From: Bacilli bacterium
GTDB lineage: Bacteria > Bacillota_I > Bacilli_A > RFN20 > CAG-826
DNA: 64,000 nucleotides
NCBI GenBank assembly: GCA_017468925.1
Contig: JAFUHI010000015.1
Location: forward strand, 1-64,000
Direction of reading: 5' to 3'
Part shown: positions 19,729-25,499 of the stretch, piece by piece
Position numbering within the stretch: the stretch's first letter is position 1
Layout of the letters: every line of letters starts with the position of its first letter
Notes under the pieces: model-generated
What the model was told of the DNA's origin: nothing
The model's input: the letters and a program-made list of their open reading frames with translations, nothing else
Database searches by the model: none
Translations under genes and position numbers: made by a program

Positions 19729-20038
19729 TGATGACGTACCCCCAAATGTATTGTTTTGAGACTTTTTCTTCAACATCGGCAATAACACTCGAGTATGATT
19801 CAAATTCAACTTTAGTGAGAGAAGCGTTGAAACACAAATATTTATTTTGCTCTTTGCGGATATAGATAGTATGAGCTCCGTCATCAATTTTAATGTCACC
19901 GCTTCCATTTGTTCTATTCCAAAAACTAATAATTCCCTGCCTTTTAGAACGGATGCAATCATCAAAGGATGAAAGCGACGAGAAACTGTCAAATCTCTTT
20001 GAACTCACAATACTGATTACATCTCTTATATCGTGCAT
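19718..20038 (-). CDS. Small hypothetical protein at a recombination junction
   Basis: An open frame of 106 residues, mixed hydrophobic/polar with no signal peptide, ending 11 nt inside the next lipoprotein gene (the two reading frames overlap). It starts 11 bp after a fragment of a GH43 gene, has no clear ribosome site, and an upstream stop closes the frame. It may be a real short gene or the remaining 3' part of a larger one. A faint likeness of its middle part to the adjacent lipoproteins was noted but is not convincing. Confidence 0.4.
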   Translation of the reverse strand: MHDIRDVISIVSSKRFDSFSSLSSFDDCIRSKRQGIISFWNRTNGSGDIKIDDGAHTIYIRKEQNKYLCFNASLTKVEFESYSSVIADVEEKVSKQYIWGYVINAQ

Positions 20039-20049
20039 ATTCTCAACGC

Positions 20050-20121
20050 ACCATGGGCCTGTATGGGCTTTGAATTAGTATCACGCCATTTCATCCCTGA
20101 TTTTATGTATTTATTTTTCAT
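20050..20121 (-). pseudogene. 5' remnant of a second GH43-like gene
   Basis: 72 bp that align without gaps to the first 24 codons of the intact gene (18873-18944). The remnant encodes MKNKYIKSGMKWRDTNSKP..., against MKNKYIRPGKKWRDNDNKP... in the intact gene. Homology stops abruptly after the shared QAHG codons and the frame meets a stop eight codons later. It follows the second lipoprotein gene just as the intact copy follows the first. Confidence 0.85.
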
Positions 20122-20199
20122 AAGTATATTGATTGCTAACGATATTCTTCCAGTAAAAAATTCATGCTATGAATATCGATATTGTATACCATTTCTCAA

Positions 20200-20976
20200 T
20201 CAATAAAAGTCATAAGCAAATGTCAGGTCGCTCCCCTCTAAATCGAATATTTCGTCCTGCTCGAAGTGGAATGTTATATCTTCTCTCGTGGGAATGTACG
20301 TACCATATGAATTTCTTTCACCAGAAAAAGAAAACGTTCGTTCGTCGCCGAAAGATAACAGGAACGATTCTTGATTATTGGAATATATCCAAGATAGCTC
20401 ACGGTCCAAATGATGATTGTTTGGTTCAATCAATGTATTCAATTTCTCGGAAAAAAATCCTATGTGTCTGAATTCTCTTGCATCTAAATCGGCCTCATCT
20501 ATCGGGGAGGAAAACATGGTCAAGGTAGCGTCATCCCATTCTGGAATTTCAGTAAAATTTGTCTCGCTGCGTATATCGATTCTGTCGTCATAAAACCCAC
20601 CACCTGGTTTTTTCACCCTGTTTTTTGAAAACTGGATTGTTCCTATTTGATTGGGGTAATCGAGTGCAAAATCCTCATCTGTTATCGTTACATAAACGGG
20701 GGAGGGAAAGCCCCAATACGAGCAAAAATCCATATCTGCATCATAGTAAACGCCATTTATCATAATCTCCGCTTTGCCAACATATCCCTGTGAACGTTGA
20801 GATTTGAATATTATTCTTTTTTCATCATCTTCCCATTTAAGAAATCTACCAAAAAATACGGTGTCGTTTACCCATATCTCGTTTGAACAAGATGCAATAG
20901 CAGTTAAGCATGGTATCACAATAACAAAGCGATAGATTTTCTTTCTTATACGTTTATTACATATCCCCATATACAT
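20200..20976 (-). CDS. Lipoprotein of unknown function, paralogue 2
   Basis: 258 residues from an ATG at 20976 (a second ATG at 20970 is equally possible). A basic start (NKRIRKKIYR), hydrophobic helix and lipobox AIASC mark a lipoprotein. It shares GRFLKWEDDEKRI, QGYVGKAEIMI and NSYGTYIPTREDITFHFE with the gene at 18994-19728. The mature chain is acidic and probably beta-rich. No known domain is recognised. It is the first gene of the duplicated lipoprotein-GH43 unit, whose second gene has decayed. Confidence 0.75.
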   Translation of the reverse strand: MYMGICNKRIRKKIYRFVIVIPCLTAIASCSNEIWVNDTVFFGRFLKWEDDEKRIIFKSQRSQGYVGKAEIMINGVYYDADMDFCSYWGFPSPVYVTITDEDFALDYPNQIGTIQFSKNRVKKPGGGFYDDRIDIRSETNFTEIPEWDDATLTMFSSPIDEADLDAREFRHIGFFSEKLNTLIEPNNHHLDRELSWIYSNNQESFLLSFGDERTFSFSGERNSYGTYIPTREDITFHFEQDEIFDLEGSDLTFAYDFY

Positions 20977-21171
20977 TTTTATCTGCTTTCTGTTTGTTTG
21001 AAGCCGAATATAATACAAGAAATTTAATTAGACGACTTGCGAATTTGAGTTTTTTTCATTCTTTTATATTTTATTTTTATTATTGCTTTGATGCAAAAAT
21101 AGATAGTTTTTTCTTGTTTGCGTTTATTTAAAAGAAATCAAATACAAAGTCGCTTAAGGGGATATTTGTTT

Positions 21172-23292
21172 TTATCTAATTTTCATTTTAAGCAAAAGCA
21201 ATGAACTGATAATCAAAGCGACAAGCAGCCCAGTGTCCGCCACAACGGCTAAATACAACGGGAAACCAGGAATTGATAAAGCCAGGGCCATGAAGACGAA
21301 CTTCACTGTTAAAGCGACTACGATGTTGAATATTGCTTTGTTTCGAGTCTTTTTTGCAATCTTGCAAAGTTTATTGATGCTAGAAAGCTTGTCGTTAGTG
21401 ATTATTACATCCGCATTCTCTATAGCTAAATCACTACCTTTATCTCCCATAGCAATCCCAATATCCGCAAGGCGAATGGATGCTGCATCGTTTATGCCAT
21501 CGCCCATAAAGCAAGTTTTTCCTTTAGCGATGTATTGCTCCAAAATAGAGCACTTTTCTTCAGGCAAGAGAGAGGGATAGCATTCATCTATTCCTAATTC
21601 GGAAGCGATCCCTTTAACCGCCTCTTCTTTATCTCCGCTTAATAAGATGGTCTTAACCCCGTTGTGTTTAAGCGAATCAACAAATTCTTTGGCGTCTTCT
21701 TTGGCCTTGTCCTCTAACGAAATGTAGCCTTTATATTTCCCATTAACGGACAAATGGACGGAAGTTAAATTTGTCTTTGCTTCTTCAAAAACCACACCAT
21801 TTTCTTTTAGGAAAGAAGCGTTCCCCAAAAGAAGAGAAAAACCTTTGTAAATTAAGGATATCCCTTTCCCTTTTACCTCTGAATATCCATCAATATTGCC
21901 ACTGAACCTGCTTATATCTTCGTTTTTCAATATAGCTTTCGCGATAGGGTGGTTGCTTCTGCTTTCGCCTGCTTTTAGGTATTCCAGGAACGTATTTTCA
22001 TCGATATCGACAGGAGATATTTCCTTGATGTCAAATTCACCGTTTGTTAAGGTTCCGGTTTTATCGCTCGCAAAATATTTGATTGAGTTAATCTCATCAA
22101 AGAACGAGGATCCTTTGACTATTATCCCGTTTTTGCTAGCAACACCAATTCCAGAGAAGAACGCTAGAGGAATGGATATAACGATCGCACATGGGCAGGA
22201 AATGACCAAAAAGCATAAGCCAACATAGATGAATCTATGCCATACATTCATGTCATCGTATCCGATGATTAGAGGAGGAATTGTCGCCAAAACAAACGCC
22301 AGAACAACAATTATAGGTGTGTAGATTTTAGCAAATTTATTGATGAACTTATCTGTTTTGGATTTATTTGAGGAACTTTGCTCAATTAGTTTTTGCATCC
22401 TTGAAGAGGTTGAATCCTCATAAGCCTTATTTGCTTTGATAACTAGCGAGCCTTCGCTTAACACGGTGCCAGAATAGACACAAGAAGAAACCGATGCGTT
22501 CTCTGGATTGAATTCACCAGTCAATGATGAAAGATCTATCAAACCATCTCCTTCTATTACTTCTCCATCGATTGGTATTATCTCGCCTGCTTTTACGATT
22601 ATTTCATCGCCTATTTTAAGTTTTTCTGGCTTGATATCTATTATTGAGCCATCCATTTTCTTATGGGCGATTATCGCTCTTTTCATGCCGGCTTTACGGA
22701 TTGCTTTCTTGCTTCTTTCCGTGGCGATATCTTCTATCGCATCTCCTACTTGGAAAAGAATCATAAGCAAAGAAGCGTCAAAGAATTCATTATGCTCAGG
22801 ACCAAAGAACCTTAATGCAAAAGCCCCTAAAGAAGCGATTATCATAAGGAAGTTCTCATCAAAAGGATTCTTTTCTCTAAAGAGGTTTTTCGCCGCATTT
22901 ATATAAACATCGTATGCAACGATTATGTAGGCGACTAAGTTGATTGCTAAATTAACCCATATCCCATAATTGTCTTCATTGAACAAAAAGAGACCTAAAA
23001 GAACCAAGGCTAGGGATATGGTTACTCTTATGCTTTTTATGACAAGTTCTTTTATTTCGCCTTTTTCATCATCCTCTTCTTTATCGAGGGAAACTCCATC
23101 TTCGTATTTATCGATGATTGATTGGAGGCTTTCTTTGGTTGCTTCTTTTCCTTTTACTAGAAGCGTTTCGTTATAAAAATCGATGAAAACCTCGTCAAAA
23201 CCCCCATCTTTTTTGATATGGTCCGCTAATTTCGATGCGCAATTAGGGCAATCTAATCCGCTTATTTTATATGAACACTCCTTCATATTCAT
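21172..23292 (-). CDS. Zn/Cd/Pb-exporting P1B-type ATPase
   Basis: About 706 residues. Order: N-terminal heavy-metal domain with GLDCPNCASK, transmembrane helices, actuator domain (SSLTGEFNPEN), the CPC ion motif (SCPCAIVISIP), phosphorylation site DKTGTLTNG, MGDGINDAASIRLADIGIAMG, and last helices with a lysine (TVKFVF) and VVADTG, as in Zn2+/Cd2+ exporters (P1B-2). It pumps metal out of the cell. The start is placed at 23292 because TATAAT ends 6 nt before that ATG; an ATG at 23319 lies inside the promoter. It lies downstream of its sensor gene. Confidence 0.92.
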   Translation of the reverse strand: MNMKECSYKISGLDCPNCASKLADHIKKDGGFDEVFIDFYNETLLVKGKEATKESLQSIIDKYEDGVSLDKEEDDEKGEIKELVIKSIRVTISLALVLLGLFLFNEDNYGIWVNLAINLVAYIIVAYDVYINAAKNLFREKNPFDENFLMIIASLGAFALRFFGPEHNEFFDASLLMILFQVGDAIEDIATERSKKAIRKAGMKRAIIAHKKMDGSIIDIKPEKLKIGDEIIVKAGEIIPIDGEVIEGDGLIDLSSLTGEFNPENASVSSCVYSGTVLSEGSLVIKANKAYEDSTSSRMQKLIEQSSSNKSKTDKFINKFAKIYTPIIVVLAFVLATIPPLIIGYDDMNVWHRFIYVGLCFLVISCPCAIVISIPLAFFSGIGVASKNGIIVKGSSFFDEINSIKYFASDKTGTLTNGEFDIKEISPVDIDENTFLEYLKAGESRSNHPIAKAILKNEDISRFSGNIDGYSEVKGKGISLIYKGFSLLLGNASFLKENGVVFEEAKTNLTSVHLSVNGKYKGYISLEDKAKEDAKEFVDSLKHNGVKTILLSGDKEEAVKGIASELGIDECYPSLLPEEKCSILEQYIAKGKTCFMGDGINDAASIRLADIGIAMGDKGSDLAIENADVIITNDKLSSINKLCKIAKKTRNKAIFNIVVALTVKFVFMALALSIPGFPLYLAVVADTGLLVALIISSLLLLKMKIR
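23269..23288. promoter_or_regulatory. ArsR/SmtB-type operator 1 (inside the ATPase 5' end)
   Basis: Perfect palindrome ATATGAA-N6-TTCATAT, matching the TGAA-N6-TTCA core of SmtB/CzrA-type metal-sensor operators. It covers the first codons of the ATPase. Confidence 0.75.
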
Positions 23293-23298
23293 ACCCAT

Positions 23299-23326
23299 AT
23301 TATATGAAAGTTCATTCATATATCAA
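23299..23326 (-). promoter_or_regulatory. Promoter of the metal-ATPase gene
   Basis: Minus strand TTGATA (23321-23326), 16 bp, TATAAT (23299-23304). Six nucleotides (ATGGGT) separate the -10 from the ATG at 23292, so the predicted mRNA is leaderless. Confidence 0.75.
23302..23321. promoter_or_regulatory. ArsR/SmtB-type operator 2 (between -35 and -10)
   Basis: A second perfect ATATGAA-N6-TTCATAT, with centre 33 bp from operator 1. It fills the promoter spacer, so a bound repressor would exclude RNA polymerase. Confidence 0.8.
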
Positions 23327-23334
23327 GACAAATA

Positions 23335-23348
23335 TGAATAATTGTTCA
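23335..23348. promoter_or_regulatory. ArsR/SmtB-type operator 3
   Basis: TGAA-TAATTG-TTCA, with centre 30 bp upstream of operator 2 and just after the sensor stop codon. It matches only the core half-sites. Confidence 0.6.
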
Positions 23349-23351
23349 AGT

Positions 23352-23651
23352 TTATTTTTCTTCTAATACATGCTCCCTAACTATGTTAAGCAAGGAAACA
23401 ACGTGGTCATCAGCAAGAATGTAAAAAACTTTGTGGCCTTCTTTTCTTGTGGAAACCAAATTAGCTTTTTTAAGCACTTTTAATTGATGGGAGACCAAAG
23501 ATTGAGAAGCACCGACTTCATCCACTATTTGGGATACGCTTTTCTCCTCATTCATAATGGAATGAAGTATCTTTAAACGCGTATAATCTGAGGCGACATT
23601 AAGAAGAGCCTCCATCTTGTCTAGTGTTTTTTCATCTGGCATTTTTGACAT
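23352..23651 (-). CDS. ArsR/SmtB-family metal-sensing repressor (Zn/Cd type)
   Basis: A 99-residue winged-helix dimer. The recognition helix region is SQSLVSHQLKVLKKANLV. The C-terminal helix reads DDHVVSLLNIVREHVLEE. Its Asp, His, His (+11) and Glu (+14) match the alpha-5 zinc ligands of SmtB (Asp104, His106, His117, Glu120). The cysteine motif of CadC/ArsR alpha-3 sites is absent, so a zinc sensor is favoured. The start is leaderless-like. It lies just before the exporter gene, whose promoter carries the operators. Confidence 0.88.
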   Translation of the reverse strand: MSKMPDEKTLDKMEALLNVASDYTRLKILHSIMNEEKSVSQIVDEVGASQSLVSHQLKVLKKANLVSTRKEGHKVFYILADDHVVSLLNIVREHVLEEK

Positions 23652-23657
23652 AGATAC

Positions 23658-23685
23658 ATATTAACAAATAATAAAACCAATTCAA
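23658..23685 (-). promoter_or_regulatory. Promoter of the metal-sensor gene
   Basis: Minus strand TTGAAT (23680-23685), 16 bp, TAATAT (23658-23663), then 6 nt (GTATCT) to the ATG. No TGAA-N6-TTCA site overlaps this promoter, so the sensor may not repress itself. Confidence 0.6.
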
Positions 23686-23723
23686 TTATGGACACGCAAA
23701 TCACAATTTAAGAAAATTAGGAT

Positions 23724-24392
23724 ATGAGTAACAAGACATCCAAAATCATCACCCTAATATTAGATATATTAATAACAATAATGGTCATAACCTCCCTTTT
23801 CATGATGGTTCTAGGAGGCACAGGGACATTAAGTGTGCAAGGATTGGATGCTTTTAAATATTTCACCGTCGATTCCAATGCTTTGATGGGGTTATGTGCG
23901 TTGGTGCTAGTCCCGTTTGATATCTTGGTTTTACTTGGCAAGAAAGAAAAGACACCAAAAGCCATAAAAGTGCTCTTTCATATTGGACTAGTAGGCGTTA
24001 CTTTGACTTTATTAACCGTCCTCTTCTTTCTAGGAATCATTTATGGCTATCAGAATATGTTTTTAGGCGCGAATCTATTTATGCACCTATTGACTCCAGT
24101 GACTGCATTAATAAGATTCATCTTCTTTGGGAATGACGAGGGAGAAATGCAAATATTTCCCTGCACCATATACGGAACTATCCCGATGATTATTTATGGA
24201 ATCGTTTATTTCATCAATGTTGGGGTTCATGGCGGATATGGCGATGTGAATTATGATTGGTATATGTTTGGGGCGGGAGGTCCTTGGACTGCGCCTCTTA
24301 TCTTTCTAGCGATGCTTTCCTTCACATATGGCATCTCATTCTTGACTTATTTTGTCTCCAAAAAAGTCCGCAAAAAGCTTTATAAACAATAG
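23724..24392 (+). CDS. Multi-pass membrane protein of unknown function
   Basis: 222 residues with about six hydrophobic helices, the first beginning near residue 8. A FKYFTVDSNALMGL segment follows helix 1, and the HLLTPVTALIRF segment near 115 lies before a membrane stretch. The pattern resembles the Pr6Pr-type family of six-helix membrane proteins, but this is tentative. It is transcribed away from the metal-sensor gene and shares a terminator with nusG. No function can be assigned. Confidence 0.75.
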   Translation: MSNKTSKIITLILDILITIMVITSLFMMVLGGTGTLSVQGLDAFKYFTVDSNALMGLCALVLVPFDILVLLGKKEKTPKAIKVLFHIGLVGVTLTLLTVLFFLGIIYGYQNMFLGANLFMHLLTPVTALIRFIFFGNDEGEMQIFPCTIYGTIPMIIYGIVYFINVGVHGGYGDVNYDWYMFGAGGPWTAPLIFLAMLSFTYGISFLTYFVSKKVRKKLYKQ

Positions 24393-24393
24393 A

Positions 24394-24439
24394 AAAAAGG
24401 GCGTTCTGCAGGGATTTTGCCTTTAGAACTGCCCTTTTT
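24394..24439. terminator. Bidirectional terminator between the membrane gene and nusG
   Basis: AAAAAAGGGC at the left arm and GCCCTTTTTC at the right arm, with an inner TTCT/AGAA pairing, form a stem flanked by A and T runs. It ends both convergent units, so rpmG-secE-nusG does not read into rplK. Confidence 0.8.
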
Positions 24440-24440
24440 C

Positions 24441-24998
24441 TTATTTGACTTTCTGGATGTCCTCGAAGTCGAGGTCGACTGTGTTTGCACGTCCGAAGAA
24501 GATGGTTTCGATTTGGACTGCGCCGGTGGTTTTGTCCAAAGAGACGATCTTTCCTTCGATGCCTTCGAAAGCACCTTTGATGATCTTGACCCTGTCGCCG
24601 ACGTTATATCTGCTATACATCGATTCATCAACCATGCCTACGCGCTTCAAGACCGATTCGATTTCGTCGCTTCTGATTGGGTTTGGTTTTTGACCACCAC
24701 CAGAGGAGCCAACGATGCCGGTGACTCCCGGGGTATTACGAACGATATACCATGATTGATCTGTCATGATCATCTCAACAAAGATATATCCTGGGTAAAG
24801 ATTTCTTTTCTTTTTCTTTGGTTCTGGTTGACCGTCTTTTAATTCATCAACCTCAACTTCTGCAACAACAATACGGAAGATGAAGTCTTGCATTTTCATG
24901 CTTTCGATACGTCTTCTTAGATTTTCTGCGGTCTTGGTCTCTGCGGTTGATTGAGTGGTGACTATATACCACGCTTTCTCTGCTACTTGCTCTGGCAT
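24441..24998 (-). CDS. nusG: Transcription elongation/antitermination factor NusG
   Basis: 185 residues: N-terminal NGN domain (KAWYIVTTQSTAETKTAENL; LYPGYIFVEM) with an acidic/basic insert near 60-75, and a C-terminal KOW domain (VGDRVKIIKGAFEGIEGKI). It binds the RNA polymerase clamp and modulates pausing and Rho or ribosome coupling. It lies 2 bp after secE. In nearly all Firmicutes rplK follows directly; here a terminator and an accessory island intervene. Confidence 0.97.
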   Translation of the reverse strand: MPEQVAEKAWYIVTTQSTAETKTAENLRRRIESMKMQDFIFRIVVAEVEVDELKDGQPEPKKKKRNLYPGYIFVEMIMTDQSWYIVRNTPGVTGIVGSSGGGQKPNPIRSDEIESVLKRVGMVDESMYSRYNVGDRVKIIKGAFEGIEGKIVSLDKTTGAVQIETIFFGRANTVDLDFEDIQKVK

Positions 24999-25000
24999 TA

Positions 25001-25192
25001 TTATTTACCTCCGAATGCGTTTTTGAGTTGCTCGATTATGCTAGAAGCCGTTAGATCTTCCAATGCAAGAAATAGAGCGGTGAATATGGCGATGCAGATA
25101 ACGACTGCGATCGCTGGGAATAATTTGTCACGGGTTGGCCATCTGACCTTTTTCCCTTGTTTGACGACTTCTTTTAGATATTTTCCTGCCAT
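25001..25192 (-). CDS. secE: Preprotein translocase subunit SecE
   Basis: 63 residues: amphipathic N-terminus (VVKQGKKVRWPTRDKL, the conserved WPT motif) and a single membrane helix. It clamps SecY in the translocon. The short single-helix form is usual outside the gamma-proteobacteria. It lies between rpmG and nusG. Confidence 0.95.
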   Translation of the reverse strand: MAGKYLKEVVKQGKKVRWPTRDKLFPAIAVVICIAIFTALFLALEDLTASSIIEQLKNAFGGK

Positions 25193-25207
25193 TTAGAAGT
25201 CTCCTTT

Positions 25208-25357
25208 CTATTTGCTTTCCTTATGCAGCGTATGTTTGCCACATTGAGGGCAATACTTCTTGATTTCAAGTCTTTGGGTGCGGTCGCTTCTTTCTTTCAA
25301 GGAATAATTCCTCGAGAGACATTCGCTACAGATTAAAAAAACCCTTTCCCTACCCAT
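25208..25357 (-). CDS. rpmG: 50S ribosomal protein L33
   Basis: 49 residues starting MGRERVFLICSECLSRNY and ending CPQCGKHTLHKESK. Two CxxC pairs (ICSEC and CPQC) make it the zinc-binding form. AGGA lies 8 nt before the ATG and a near-consensus promoter lies 25 bp upstream. It is first of rpmG-secE-nusG, as in Bacillus. Confidence 0.93.
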   Translation of the reverse strand: MGRERVFLICSECLSRNYSLKERSDRTQRLEIKKYCPQCGKHTLHKESK

Positions 25358-25381
25358 AACTATATCCTATCAAGCCTGCTT

Positions 25382-25410
25382 ATCTTAGGATAAGACAAGA
25401 GCAAAGTCAA
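25382..25410 (-). promoter_or_regulatory. Promoter of rpmG-secE-nusG
   Basis: Minus strand TTGACT (25405-25410), 17 bp, TAAGAT (25382-25387); a sigma-A-type promoter about 25 bp before rpmG. Confidence 0.8.
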
Positions 25411-25499
25411 ACAAATATTTAAAAAACATTACAATGCTTTATGTGATAAAATTTAACGGTATATAAGTTTATGTGTAATCTCCTTAAGAAAGGCGTTTT

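Noticed and set aside
19729..19992. Longer N-terminus for lipoprotein 1 beginning at a TTG
   Set aside because: It would bury the lipoprotein signal peptide inside the protein and overlaps another frame.
17886..24392. Island as a prophage or integrative element
   Set aside because: No integrase, recombinase, phage or conjugation gene, no tRNA and no attachment repeat was seen; only a gene-content and synteny argument remains.
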